A DNA stretch of 64,000 nucleotides, taken from positions 558,001-622,000 of the forward strand of contig NZ_RWKV01000008.1 in assembly GCF_003993795.1 (NCBI RefSeq), in the 5' to 3' direction. Source of the DNA: Aquabacter cavernae (lineage in GTDB: Bacteria; Pseudomonadota; Alphaproteobacteria; Rhizobiales; Xanthobacteraceae). How positions within the stretch are numbered: the stretch's first letter is position 1; every line of letters starts with the position of its first letter. Position numbers and translations under genes: made by a program. Under the pieces are notes generated by a model that was given only the letters and a program-made list of their open reading frames with translations, ran no database searches and was not told the DNA's origin. Positions 9,425-17,788 of the stretch are shown piece by piece.

Positions 9425-10201
9425 ATGCTCGTCGATAGCCATTGCCATCTGGATTTCCCCGACTTCGCCTCCGAGCTGGACGCCGTGGTGGCGCGCGCGG
9501 GGGAGGCGGGGGTCTCCCATCTCGTCACCATCTCCACCCGCGTGCGGCGGTTCGACGAGATCCGCGCCATTGCCGAGCGCTTCCCCAATATCTTCTGCAC
9601 CGTGGGCACCCATCCCCATCAGGCGGCCGAGGAGCCGGACGTGACGGCGGACGACCTCGTCGCCCTCTCCGCCCATCCCAAGGTGGTGGGCATCGGCGAG
9701 GTGGGGCTCGACTATCATTACGACAACAGCCCGCGCGCGGCGCAGCGGGCGGGCTTCCTCACCCATATCGAGGCGGCGCGGCGCACCCAGCTTCCCCTCG
9801 TCATCCACGCCCGCGAGGCCGATGACGACGTGGCCGAGATCCTGGAGACGGAGACCGCCAAGGGCGCCTTCCCCTTCCTGCTGCACTGCTTCACGGCCGG
9901 GCCGGACCTGGCGCGGCGGGCGGTGGCGCTGGGCGGCACCATTTCCTTTTCCGGCGTGCTCACCTTCAAGACCGGCGCGCCGCTGCGGGAGATCGCGGCC
10001 GGGCTGCCCGCCGACCGCATCCTTGTGGAAACCGACGCCCCGTTCCTCGCGCCCATCCCCCACCGGGGCAAGCGCAACGAGCCGTCCTTCGTGCGCGAGA
10101 CCGCCAAGATGCTGGCCGAGACGCGCGGCGTGAGCCTGGACGAGATCGCCCGCCAGACCACCGACAATTTCTTCGCCCTGTTCTCGAAGGCGCAGCGCTG
10201 A
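9425..10201 (+). CDS. TatD family metal-dependent hydrolase / DNase
   Basis: A 258-residue amidohydrolase-fold protein of the TatD family, thought to act as a metal-dependent 3'-5' exonuclease or DNA-repair and quality-control nuclease. It begins MLVDSHCHLDFPDF with the first metal-binding HxH. It continues with IGEVGLDYHYD, PLVIHAREADDD, FLLHCFTAG and ILVETDAPFLAP, the ordered metal and catalytic motifs of the family. The ATG at 9425 is chosen because the signature starts immediately. Frame continues upstream but encodes no recognisable domain. The gene is followed after 15 bases by the CoA-binding protein gene, probably cotranscribed. Confidence 0.94.
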   Translation: MLVDSHCHLDFPDFASELDAVVARAGEAGVSHLVTISTRVRRFDEIRAIAERFPNIFCTVGTHPHQAAEEPDVTADDLVALSAHPKVVGIGEVGLDYHYDNSPRAAQRAGFLTHIEAARRTQLPLVIHAREADDDVAEILETETAKGAFPFLLHCFTAGPDLARRAVALGGTISFSGVLTFKTGAPLREIAAGLPADRILVETDAPFLAPIPHRGKRNEPSFVRETAKMLAETRGVSLDEIARQTTDNFFALFSKAQR

Positions 10202-10216
10202 AGCCGGGAGCCGCCC

Positions 10217-10756
10217 ATGACTCACGACCGCTATGACGACGCCTATATCCGCGACATCCTCACCAGCGTGCGCACCATCGCCGTGGTGGGGGCGAGCACC
10301 AATCCGGCGCGCCCGTCCTTCTTCGTGACCAAATATCTGTCCGAGCGCGGCTTCGAGGTGTTTCCGGTCAATCCGGGGCAGGCGGGCAAGGAGATTGCGG
10401 GCCGCCCCGTCTCCGCCAGCCTCGCGGAAATCCCCGTGGCCATCGACATGGTGGACGTGTTCCGCGCGGCCGAGCATCTGCCGGGCGTGCTGGACGAGGT
10501 GCTGACCCTCGTGCCGCTGCCCAAGGTGCTGTGGATGCAGCAGGGGGTGCGCCATGACGAGACCGCAGCCCGGGCCGAGGCCGCGGGCATGCGCGTGGTC
10601 ATGAACCGCTGCCCCAAGATCGAATATGGCCGCCTCTCCGGCGAGATCGGCTGGACCGGCGTGAACAGCCGCACCATCTCGGCCAAGAAGCCGCAGCGCC
10701 TGGGGGCGGGGGTGCAGCGCCTATCGCTCACCCGGACACCGCCGGTCAAGAAATAA
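10217..10756 (+). CDS. CoA-binding domain protein (YccU-like)
   Basis: A 179-residue single-domain Rossmann-type protein of the CoA-binding family, like E. coli YccU/HcgA-type proteins and resembling the N-terminal domain of succinyl-CoA synthetase alpha. Visible signatures are TIAVVGASTNPARPSFFVTKYL near the N-terminus, GFEVFPVNPG, DMVDVFRAAEHLP, KVLWMQQGVRHDE and GMRVVMNRCPKIEYGRL. No catalytic function is established for stand-alone members. It lies directly downstream of tatD and upstream of a sulfhydrylase gene, which does not define its role. Confidence 0.9.
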   Translation: MTHDRYDDAYIRDILTSVRTIAVVGASTNPARPSFFVTKYLSERGFEVFPVNPGQAGKEIAGRPVSASLAEIPVAIDMVDVFRAAEHLPGVLDEVLTLVPLPKVLWMQQGVRHDETAARAEAAGMRVVMNRCPKIEYGRLSGEIGWTGVNSRTISAKKPQRLGAGVQRLSLTRTPPVKK

Positions 10757-10823
10757 CAATCATCTTTCGGTTATACGTTTATTGTACATACTGATACGCG
10801 AATAAGGCACTGGAGGACCCGCC

Positions 10824-12107
10824 ATGACCCATCGTGAACCCGGTTTCGCGACCCTCGCCGTCCATGCCGGCGCGCAGCCCGACCCCACCACCGGGGCCCG
10901 CGCCACGCCCATCTACCAGACCACGTCCTTCGTGTTCGACGACGTGGACCATGCGGCGGCCCTGTTCGGCCTCCAGACCTTCGGCAACATCTATACCCGC
11001 ATCGGCAACCCCACCACGGCGGTGCTGGAGGAGCGGGTGGCGGCGCTGGAGGGCGGCACGGCCGCGCTCGCGGTGGCCTCGGGCCATGCGGCCCAGCACC
11101 TCGTCTTCCACACCCTGCTGACGCCCGGCGACGAGTTCGTGGCTTCGCGCAAGCTCTATGGCGGCTCCATCAACCAGTTCACCCACGCCTTCAAGAGCTA
11201 TGGCTGGAAGGTGGTGTGGGCGGACCCGGAAGACCCGGCCTCCTTCGAGCGCGCCATCACAGACAAGACCAAGGCCATCTTCACCGAGAGCATCGCCAAT
11301 CCCGGCGGCGTGGTGTGCGACATCGCCGCCATCTCGGCCGTGGCCAAGCGCGCGGGCGTGCCGCTCATCGTCGATAACACGCTGGCCAGCCCCTATCTGT
11401 GGCGCCCCATCGAGCACGGCGCGGACATCGTCATCCATTCCGCCACCAAGTTCCTGGGCGGGCACGGCAATTCCATCGGCGGCGTGATCGTGGACGCGGG
11501 CACCTTCGACTGGTCCGCCTCCGGCCGCTATCCCTTCCTCTCCCAGCCCCGGCCCGAATATCAGGGCATGGTGCTGCACGAGACCTTCGGCAATTTCGCC
11601 TTCGCCATCGCCGCCCGTGTGCTGGGCCTGCGCGACCTCGGCCCGGCGCTCTCGCCCTTCAACGCCTTCCTCATCCTCACCGGCATCGAGACGCTGAGCC
11701 TGCGCATGAAGCAGCACAGCGAGAATGCCCTGGCGGTGGCGAAGTATCTCGCCGCCCATCCGGCGGTGGAATGGGTGAGCTATCCCGGCCTTGAGGGCGA
11801 CCGCTATTACGGCCTCGCCCGCAAGTATCTGCCGCGCGGCGCGGGAGCCGTGTTCACCTTCGGCCTGAAGGGCGGCTATGAGGCCGGCGTCGGGCTGGTC
11901 TCCAAGGTGCAGCTCTTCTCGCATCTCGCCAATATCGGCGATACCCGCTCCCTCATCATCCATCCCGCCTCCACCACCCACAAGCAGCTCTCCGACGACG
12001 CCAAGCGCGCCTCGGGCGCGGGGCCGGAAGTGGTGCGCATCTCGGTGGGCATCGAGGATGTGGGCGACATCATCGCCGATCTCGACCAGGCGCTGGTGGA
12101 GGGTTGA
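10824..12107 (+). CDS. O-acetylhomoserine aminocarboxypropyltransferase (sulfhydrylase)
   Basis: A PLP enzyme of the Cys/Met metabolism family, 427 residues. It probably makes homocysteine from O-acetylhomoserine and sulfide (MetY/MetZ type). The PLP lysine is Lys209 in HSATKFLGGHGNSIGG. Other family marks are YTRIGNPTTAVLEER (57-71), ALAVASGHAAQHL (81-93) and VDNTLASPYLWRP (183-195). The length and the ASGHAA and SKVQLFSHLANIGDTRSLIIHPASTTH wording fit O-acetylhomoserine sulfhydrylases better than cystathionine gamma-synthases. The start has GGAGG eight bases upstream. The 67-base leader is AT-richer than its surroundings, and I see no SAM-II riboswitch in it. Confidence 0.93.
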   Translation: MTHREPGFATLAVHAGAQPDPTTGARATPIYQTTSFVFDDVDHAAALFGLQTFGNIYTRIGNPTTAVLEERVAALEGGTAALAVASGHAAQHLVFHTLLTPGDEFVASRKLYGGSINQFTHAFKSYGWKVVWADPEDPASFERAITDKTKAIFTESIANPGGVVCDIAAISAVAKRAGVPLIVDNTLASPYLWRPIEHGADIVIHSATKFLGGHGNSIGGVIVDAGTFDWSASGRYPFLSQPRPEYQGMVLHETFGNFAFAIAARVLGLRDLGPALSPFNAFLILTGIETLSLRMKQHSENALAVAKYLAAHPAVEWVSYPGLEGDRYYGLARKYLPRGAGAVFTFGLKGGYEAGVGLVSKVQLFSHLANIGDTRSLIIHPASTTHKQLSDDAKRASGAGPEVVRISVGIEDVGDIIADLDQALVEG

Positions 12108-12131
12108 TCCACCCTGGCTGCGCCTCCTGCG

Positions 12132-12137
12132 TATAAT
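12132..12137 (+). promoter_or_regulatory. Consensus -10 hexamer, candidate promoter
   Basis: TATAAT at 12132-12137 stands in GC-rich DNA 94 bases before the secreted-protein gene at 12231. No -35 box at normal spacing is evident (TTGATC at 12104 is 22 bases away), so it may be chance. Confidence 0.3.
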
Positions 12138-12230
12138 ATCTCTGCCCTCCGGCGACGGCCGCAGGGCAATGACCTGCCGATGAGGCTTCGCTGACGGCGA
12201 AGACACCACACGAACCACAAAGGCCATTTC

Positions 12231-12746
12231 ATGTTCAACGCCGGATCTCTGGCCTCAACCGCACGTTCCGCCATTCTGGTCTGCGCCATGGGCATCGCCT
12301 CCGTGGCGTCCGCCCACGCGCAGACGAAACCCTTCGGTCCCGGCTTCGACGGCTGGTCCTTCACGGCGACCACGGAAAAGCCCGGCCTTGTGGTTTGCCG
12401 CGCCACGCGGACGGCGGGCAACCGGGAGGACATCCTGGGCATGCGCAACGACCTGAAGCCCTATTTCAGCGTCAAGGCGGAAGGCCGGAAGGGCAAGTGG
12501 CCGGGCACGATCATCAATGTCCCCGGCAAGCCGAGAGGCGTGCTCGAATGGACCAGCACGGGCGAGGCCAACGGTATCCGCATGTGGTTCCCCCTGCCGA
12601 CCAGCGCCGTAGACAGGATCGTGGAGGCGGGGGCTTTCGAGTTCAGCCTCCCCGACACCGAGGATTCCGGCAAGGTCAACCTCGGCAAGCGGGCCATGGA
12701 CGCCTGGGTTCGCGTGCATGAGTGCGTCAAGGCCAATTCCCGCTGA
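12231..12746 (+). CDS. Secreted protein of unknown function
   Basis: I do not recognise this 171-residue protein. It has an N-terminal Sec signal (hydrophobic ARSAILVCAMGIASVASAHAQ, cleavage likely after AHA). The mature domain of about 140 residues is rich in Trp and Gly and has two cysteines (CRATR near 55 and HECVK near the C-terminus) that could pair. The wording GLVVCRATR...RMWFP...AFEF...AWVRVHEC resembles small alphaproteobacterial periplasmic proteins without known activity. It stands alone, convergent with the LysR gene 18 bases downstream. Confidence 0.75.
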   Translation: MFNAGSLASTARSAILVCAMGIASVASAHAQTKPFGPGFDGWSFTATTEKPGLVVCRATRTAGNREDILGMRNDLKPYFSVKAEGRKGKWPGTIINVPGKPRGVLEWTSTGEANGIRMWFPLPTSAVDRIVEAGAFEFSLPDTEDSGKVNLGKRAMDAWVRVHECVKANSR

Positions 12747-12764
12747 CGGGTGAGGGCGGGCCGT

Positions 12765-13646
12765 TCATGCGTGATAATGCTCGCGCACCAGATCGAGCCA
12801 GGCGCGGGCGGCATCGGAGAGATAGCCGCCCCGCCGCCAGATGAGCGCCATGCTCCAGTCTGTGCCCGGCTCGTCCAGCGGCACGCGCGCGACGCCCTCA
12901 TGGGCGCGCTGCTCGGCGATCATGCGGGGCAGGAAGGCGATGCCGAGGCCCGCCGCCACCAGGGCCACGATGAAGTCGATCTGCGCGCTCCGGGCCACCA
13001 CTTCGGGGGTGACGCCGCGCCGCTCGCAGGCGTCCAGCAGGATGGCGTTGAGCGCGAAGCCGCTCTCGAACAGGATGAAGGGAGAAGGGGCAAGCTCCTG
13101 AAAATTCACATGTCTTGCATTTTGGAAAGGATGGTTCGCGGGCAATAGGGCCACCAAAGGCTCGCTGCGCACCGGCTCCGCCTCGAACGCATCCGGCACC
13201 GGCATGAGGGAAGCGGCGAAGTCCACCTCGCTCGCCTGCAGCATCTCCTCCAGGCGCTTCGACCCATGCTCCACCAGCCGGATCTCGATGCCCGGATAGC
13301 GGCTGCGGAAGCTGGCGAAGAGCGGCGCGAACAGGGTCGGAGACCCCAGCGGCGGCAGGCCGAGCCGCAGCGTGCCGCGCTTCAGCCCGCGCAACTCGTC
13401 CAGCTCGGCGATGAGGTCGTCCCGCTCCGCCAGCATGGCGAGCGCCCGGCGATAGACGATCTCGCCCGCGGCGGTCAGCGTGGAGCGGTGGCCGTAGCGC
13501 TCCAGCAGCGGGATGTTCAACTCGTCCTCAAGCTGCTTCACCGCCTTGCTCACGGTGGACTGGGTGGCGAACACCACCTTGGCCGCCTGGGAGAACCCGC
13601 CCTGGCGCACCACTTCCACGAAGGCCCGCAAGGTGCGTAGCTCCAT
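12765..13646 (-). CDS. LysR-type regulator, probable CidR-like controller of lrgAB
   Basis: A 293-residue LysR-type transcription factor. Residues 1-60 form the winged helix-turn-helix (MELRTLRAFVEVVRQGGFSQAAKVV, with TQSTVSKAVKQLEDELNIPLLER). The rest is the periplasmic-binding-protein-like effector domain, including GTLRLGLPPLGSPTLFAPL. It is divergent from the cidA/lrgA-lrgB pair, and in several bacteria a LysR protein (CidR, YwbI) controls such genes, so the same is inferred here. A dyad with LysR geometry lies in the shared spacer. The effector is unknown. Confidence 0.93.
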   Translation of the reverse strand: MELRTLRAFVEVVRQGGFSQAAKVVFATQSTVSKAVKQLEDELNIPLLERYGHRSTLTAAGEIVYRRALAMLAERDDLIAELDELRGLKRGTLRLGLPPLGSPTLFAPLFASFRSRYPGIEIRLVEHGSKRLEEMLQASEVDFAASLMPVPDAFEAEPVRSEPLVALLPANHPFQNARHVNFQELAPSPFILFESGFALNAILLDACERRGVTPEVVARSAQIDFIVALVAAGLGIAFLPRMIAEQRAHEGVARVPLDEPGTDWSMALIWRRGGYLSDAARAWLDLVREHYHA

Positions 13647-13671
13647 CGCCCTATTCCATTCTCGACTGATC

Positions 13672-13688
13672 TGAATTCATTCAATTCA
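13672..13688. promoter_or_regulatory. Candidate LysR operator (TGAATT-N5-AATTCA)
   Basis: A perfect 6-bp dyad with a 5-base spacer, 26 bases upstream of the LysR gene start and 71 bases before the lrgA-like gene. It contains the T-N11-A spacing typical of LysR sites and is the most AT-rich stretch nearby. Operator function is inferred from position and symmetry only. Confidence 0.5.
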
Positions 13689-13758
13689 TTTTGAGCATAT
13701 CGCAGTGCAGCGTATCTTCCATCCCTAGGGAGCGCTGGGCGCTCCGGGATTCATCGAC

Positions 13759-14172
13759 ATGACACTCGCAGCTCTCCGCCTGCGTGCCGTGCTTCGCCGC
13801 ACGCGCCTGCTCCAGATCCTGTTGATCGCCGCCATCTGGCTGGCGGGAGATGCGCTGGTCCGCATCCTCGGCCTGCCCGTGCCGGGGGGCGTGGTGGGGA
13901 TGGTGGGCCTGCTGGTGCTGCTGGCGCTGGGCTGGGTGAAGCCTGCCAGCGTGCGGCTCGGCGCCTATTGGCTGCTGGCGGAAATGCTCTTGTTTTTCGT
14001 GCCCGCCGTCATCGCGGTCATGGACCATGGCGAGTTCATGGGCGCGCTCGGCCTCAAGGTGGCCCTGGTGATCGTGGTGGGCACGCTGCTGGTCATGGCC
14101 GGCACGGCGCTCACCGTGGACCTGCTCTATCGCTGGCGGATGCGCGATCGGATGCGCCATGCGGTGGAGTGA
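13759..14172 (+). CDS. CidA/LrgA family holin-like membrane protein
   Basis: A 137-residue inner-membrane protein with four hydrophobic segments. It begins after a short basic N-terminus, with ILLIAAIWLAGDALVRIL as the first segment, followed by VPGGVVGMVGLLVLLALGWVK, the CidA/LrgA signature (PGGVVGM). The family was first described as holin-like modulators of murein hydrolases and has since been linked to overflow metabolism and pyruvate uptake with LrgB. The stop overlaps the start of the lrgB-like gene by 14 bases, so the two are cotranslated. Whether it is cidA or lrgA cannot be decided. Confidence 0.92.
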   Translation: MTLAALRLRAVLRRTRLLQILLIAAIWLAGDALVRILGLPVPGGVVGMVGLLVLLALGWVKPASVRLGAYWLLAEMLLFFVPAVIAVMDHGEFMGALGLKVALVIVVGTLLVMAGTALTVDLLYRWRMRDRMRHAVE

Positions 14173-14857
14173 CCCGACGCTCCATCTCCTGTTCTGGCCG
14201 CTGGCGACCGTGGCCATCTATATCCTCGCCAAGCGCCTCTACAGGCGCTGGCATTATTGGTGGACCGGCCCGCTGCTGGTGACGCCGCTGGCGGTATTGG
14301 CGCTGCTGGCGATCCTCGGCGCGGACTACCGGCAATATATGAGCGGCACCCATTGGCTGGTGCTGATGCTCGGCCCGGCCACGGTGGCGTTCGCCATCCC
14401 CATCCATGAGCAGCGGACGGTGATCCGCCGCCATTGGCCGGTGCTGCTGGTGGGCGTGCTGGCGGGCAGCTCCATCGCGCTCGCCTCGGCCTGGGCGCTG
14501 GCCCATGCGCTGGGCGTGCCGGACGCGGTGGGACGCAGCCTGATGCCGCGCTCCACGACGACACCATTCGCCATGGCCATGTCGGGCGAGATCGGCGGCG
14601 TGCCCCAACTCACGGCGGTGTTCGTCATCCTCACCGGCGTGTGCGGAGCGGCCATGGGCGAGGTGATGCTGAAATGGCTGCCCCTGCGCTCGGCATTGGC
14701 GCGCGGCGCCCTGTTCGGCATGGCCGCCCATGGCGCGGGCGTCGCCAAGGCCACTGAGATCGGCCGCGAGGAAGGCTCCATCGCCGGGCTGGTCATGATC
14801 CTGGCCGGGCTGCTGAACCTGATGCTCGCCCCGCTCGTGATGCTGGCGCTGCGCTGA
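14159..14857 (+). CDS. LrgB/CidB family membrane protein
   Basis: A 232-residue polytopic inner-membrane protein of the LrgB family, partner of the LrgA-like protein upstream. The family core is visible: GPATVAFAIPIHEQRTVIRRHWP, then GRSLMPRSTTTPFAMAMSGEIGG, AVFVILTGVCGAAMGEVML and ALFGMAAHGAGVAKATEIGREEGSIAGLVMILAG. In plant and bacterial homologues this protein, with LrgA, moves glycolate or pyruvate; older work proposed an antiholin role. It ends 4 bases from the convergent heme A synthase gene. Confidence 0.93.
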   Translation: MRWSDPTLHLLFWPLATVAIYILAKRLYRRWHYWWTGPLLVTPLAVLALLAILGADYRQYMSGTHWLVLMLGPATVAFAIPIHEQRTVIRRHWPVLLVGVLAGSSIALASAWALAHALGVPDAVGRSLMPRSTTTPFAMAMSGEIGGVPQLTAVFVILTGVCGAAMGEVMLKWLPLRSALARGALFGMAAHGAGVAKATEIGREEGSIAGLVMILAGLLNLMLAPLVMLALR

Positions 14858-14861
14858 CCCC

Positions 14862-15944
14862 TCAGGCCGGCAGCGCCCCGCCGCGCGCGGGTACCGCGGT
14901 CAGGTCGCACCAATGCTGCGTGGCGTAGACCAGCACCACGGTCGCCCCGAACTGGTGGGCGAGGGCGATGTCGATGGGCACCACATAGAGCAGCGTGAGG
15001 ATGCCGAGGGCCGCCTGGAGCGTCACGAGGCCGAGCAGGATCCACGCCTGCCGCGCCGCCGGGCCGCCGCGCATGCCAGCATGGAGCGCATGCAGGAGTG
15101 CCACTGCCCAGATCGTGTAGGCGATCATGCGGTGCTGGAATTGCACCGTCATCACATTCTCGAACAGGTTGCGCCAGCCGGGCGAGATGACGCCCAGCTT
15201 GTCCAGCGGCGGGATGACAGACCCGTCCATGAGCGGCCATGTGTTGAAGGTCATGCCCGCATCGAGCCCGGCGACGAGCCCGCCAGAAAAGATCTGGAGC
15301 AGCACCAGTCCCACCAGGACGACCGCCCCCAGCCGTACGCCCGGTCCGGCGACGATGAGCGCGCGCCCCTTGAGGCTCCGGGCAACCGCCACGGTGGCGG
15401 CGAGGATCACGCAGGCGAGGGTGAGATGCACCGCCAGCCGGTACTGGCTGACGGACACGCGCTCCGTGAGGCCCGAAGCCACCATCCACCAGCCGATGGC
15501 GCCCTGCAGCCCGCCCAGCACGAACAGGCCGAAGCATTTCCACAGCAACGGTCCGCGCAGCACGCCGCGCGCCGCGAAATAGAGGAAGGGCAGCAGGAAG
15601 GCGAAGCCGATGACGCGGCCCAGCAGGCGATGGGCCCATTCCCACCAGAAGATGCGCTTGAAGCTCTCCAGGCCCATCCCCTTATTGAGGATCTCGTATT
15701 GGGGAATGGTCTTGTACTTGTCGAACTCGGCCTGCCACTGGGCCTCGGACAAGGGGGGCAGGGCGCCGGTCACGGGCTTCCATTCGGTGATGGAGAGGCC
15801 CGATTCGGTAAGCCGCGTCGCGCCGCCCACCACCACCATGGCCACGATCAGGGCGGCGACCACCGCCAGCCAGATGCGGACGCCCGTGAAGCCACGCGCT
15901 CCGGCCTGCCGCGATGTCGTGCCCTGCGCCAGTGTCTGCGCCAT
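14862..15944 (-). CDS. ctaA: Heme A synthase (COX15/CtaA)
   Basis: An eight-helix inner-membrane enzyme that oxidises the heme O methyl group to give heme A for aa3-type cytochrome oxidase. The 360-residue protein has the COX15-type opening ([28 protein letters not shown]). The histidines proposed as heme ligands appear in [32 protein letters not shown] and [12 protein letters not shown]. The length and the [17 protein letters not shown] loop mark the alphaproteobacterial/mitochondrial type 2 form. It is divergent from a DUF2842 gene, a usual arrangement in this class. Confidence 0.96.
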   Translation of the reverse strand: MAQTLAQGTTSRQAGARGFTGVRIWLAVVAALIVAMVVVGGATRLTESGLSITEWKPVTGALPPLSEAQWQAEFDKYKTIPQYEILNKGMGLESFKRIFWWEWAHRLLGRVIGFAFLLPFLYFAARGVLRGPLLWKCFGLFVLGGLQGAIGWWMVASGLTERVSVSQYRLAVHLTLACVILAATVAVARSLKGRALIVAGPGVRLGAVVLVGLVLLQIFSGGLVAGLDAGMTFNTWPLMDGSVIPPLDKLGVISPGWRNLFENVMTVQFQHRMIAYTIWAVALLHALHAGMRGGPAARQAWILLGLVTLQAALGILTLLYVVPIDIALAHQFGATVVLVYATQHWCDLTAVPARGGALPA

Positions 15945-16057
15945 CTACCCGCGCTCCGTTTTGGCCCCCGCGTGGGTTCCGTTATAGAGGCAGAGCGCTC
16001 CGGACAAGACGACCGGCTGTCGCCGGGGGACGGAAAGGCCGTCCGAGGGGGAAACGG

Positions 16058-16282
16058 ATGCCTCAACGCCTGCGGAAACTGATGGGCACGGTCCTGCTGC
16101 TGATCCTTGTGGTGGTCTGGGCGCTGGGAGCGATGGCGGTAGCGCAGGGGCGGGTGACCGATCTGCCCTGGGGACTCCAGACCATCAGCTACATCCTGCT
16201 GGGCACGCTGTGGGTGATCCCCGCCGGTCTCCTCATCCGCTGGATGGAGCGGCCCGATGACCGAAATTCAACCAAGACGTGA
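16058..16282 (+). CDS. DUF2842 small membrane protein
   Basis: A 74-residue protein with two membrane segments (LMGTVLLLILVVVWALGAMAVA and ISYILLGTLWVIPAGLLIRWM) and short basic ends. This matches DUF2842, found almost only in alphaproteobacteria beside the heme A synthase gene. The ATG at 16058 follows GAGGGGGAAACGG, a strong ribosome-binding site. The function is unknown. The neighbourhood suggests a link with cytochrome oxidase assembly, but that is inference. Confidence 0.85.
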   Translation: MPQRLRKLMGTVLLLILVVVWALGAMAVAQGRVTDLPWGLQTISYILLGTLWVIPAGLLIRWMERPDDRNSTKT

Positions 16283-16331
16283 CCTGAGGATTTTCAGCTA
16301 ATCTCTTGGTATGTCATCGAGAAGGCTGAGT

Positions 16332-17738
16332 TCAGGCGGCGCTCAAAGTCGGGAGCATGCTGCGCCCCACGGGGCGCGCGACCGCTTCGGGCTCGTCCAT
16401 GGCACGCACCATGAGCACCCGGTCGAACCCTTGGGCTGCCAGTGCGGCATAGGGCTCGACGCTGGGCTCGTCCGCGCAGGGCGGCTCGACGCAGACCACA
16501 TAGGGCGAGAGGCGCGCGAGCTTCACGGCCTCCGGAGCCGCGCCGAGCACGGGCGCAGCGACGATCACGAAATCGTAGGTCTCCCGCAGGGCGGTGAGGA
16601 TCAGGCCCAGCCGATCCGCGCCGACAACGCCCGGCCCGCCGCGCGTGTCCCGCCCCGGCGGGATGACATGGGCGCGGGAGAGAGGGTCGCGATAGATGGT
16701 CTCGCCGAATCCGGCGACACCGAACAGCATCTCGGCCATGCCCGGTGCCCAGGGGTCCGAGATGAGGGCGGACAATTCCCCGGAGAGACCGTCCAGCGCC
16801 ACCAGGGCCACGCGGCTGTCCTCGGCCAGATGCCGGGCGAGCGTGATGGCGAAGGTGGCGGGCATTTCGGAGGGCATGTCCGAGGTCGTGATGATAAGCT
16901 GACGATCCCGGGGCGCGGCGGCGATCTGGTCCGCCAGGAGATGCGCGGCCCGGCGGCAGGGCAGGCCCGCACCACGGCCCGCATCGAGCCACGCGACGCG
17001 CGGCGCGGCCTCATGGGCGCGGGGCAGATCTTGGCGTTTGCCTTGGGGCTCCATAGGCGTAGGACGGGGGCGGCCGGACACCAGCAGAAGCGCCAGCGCG
17101 CATCCGCCCGCCGCCAGGAGAAAGCCGAGGGAGGGCGGATCGCGCCGCGCCGGGGCGGCGGGACCGCTGCTCACGGAGAGGCGGGGCAGGGCCGCTTCCG
17201 CCTGTTCCGGCGCACTGTTCCGGGCACCCGCCTGCATGGCGCCGAAGGCCGCCACATAGGCGCGGACCACCTCGGAGGCGAGGCGCGGGTCTGAGGCGGT
17301 GATGGCGATATCCAGCAGTCGCCCGCCCTGGCGGGGCTCGACGGACAGGCGCGCCAGCAATCTGGCGGCGGCCCGCTCGCGGGGCACCACGGGGTCGGCG
17401 CCCAGCCAATCCTGGAGCGGGGCGAGGGGTGTCGTGAGGCGTGCCGCGTCCGCCGGGGGCAGCCGGTCCAGCACCTCCAAGGCGAGGTCGCGGGAGGTGA
17501 GGACCTGGGTGATGCCGCGCACGGTGGCGGGGGGCGGCTGAACGGCCACGTCGAAGGACAGCACCGCCTGGGCGGTATAGCGGGCGGGCAGCACCACGAA
17601 GAGCACGGTTATGGCCAGCAGAACCCATCCGGCCGCCAGCCAGTAACGGAAGGCTGTTCCCCGACCGAGTGTGCCGGCGTGCCGACGATCGGCCCATCCT
17701 GCTGCCATGGGTGCGTTCCCGCTTCCTCCCGACGACAT
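16332..17738 (-). CDS. Wzz/BY-kinase-like membrane protein without a functional P-loop
   Basis: A 468-residue protein laid out like a polysaccharide co-polymerase fused to a tyrosine autokinase. It has a first membrane helix at about 31-50, a periplasmic Wzz-type region 51-200 (YTAQAVLSFD, LTSRDLALEVLDRL, DIAITASDPRLASEVVRAYVAAF), a second helix at about 204-221, and a cytoplasmic CpsD/CapB-like domain. In that domain the expected Walker A (GxxGxGKS/T) is replaced by SDMPSEMPATFAI (286-298), and Walker A' (hhhDxD) reads VALVALDG (310-317). There is no C-terminal tyrosine cluster. ATP-dependent phosphorylation is therefore unlikely. A structural or regulatory role in exopolysaccharide export is the likeliest alternative, yet no polysaccharide genes adjoin it. 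Confidence 0.8.
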   Translation of the reverse strand: MSSGGSGNAPMAAGWADRRHAGTLGRGTAFRYWLAAGWVLLAITVLFVVLPARYTAQAVLSFDVAVQPPPATVRGITQVLTSRDLALEVLDRLPPADAARLTTPLAPLQDWLGADPVVPRERAAARLLARLSVEPRQGGRLLDIAITASDPRLASEVVRAYVAAFGAMQAGARNSAPEQAEAALPRLSVSSGPAAPARRDPPSLGFLLAAGGCALALLLVSGRPRPTPMEPQGKRQDLPRAHEAAPRVAWLDAGRGAGLPCRRAAHLLADQIAAAPRDRQLIITTSDMPSEMPATFAITLARHLAEDSRVALVALDGLSGELSALISDPWAPGMAEMLFGVAGFGETIYRDPLSRAHVIPPGRDTRGGPGVVGADRLGLILTALRETYDFVIVAAPVLGAAPEAVKLARLSPYVVCVEPPCADEPSVEPYAALAAQGFDRVLMVRAMDEPEAVARPVGRSMLPTLSAA

Positions 17739-17788
17739 GCCGGGAGACTTGAGAATGCGACCTTATGGTTTAGGGAAGGTAAATCCGC

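Noticed and set aside
10757..10823. Possible SAM-II riboswitch ahead of the O-acetylhomoserine sulfhydrylase gene
   Set aside because: The leader is only 67 bases and shows none of the conserved SAM-II pseudoknot sequence.
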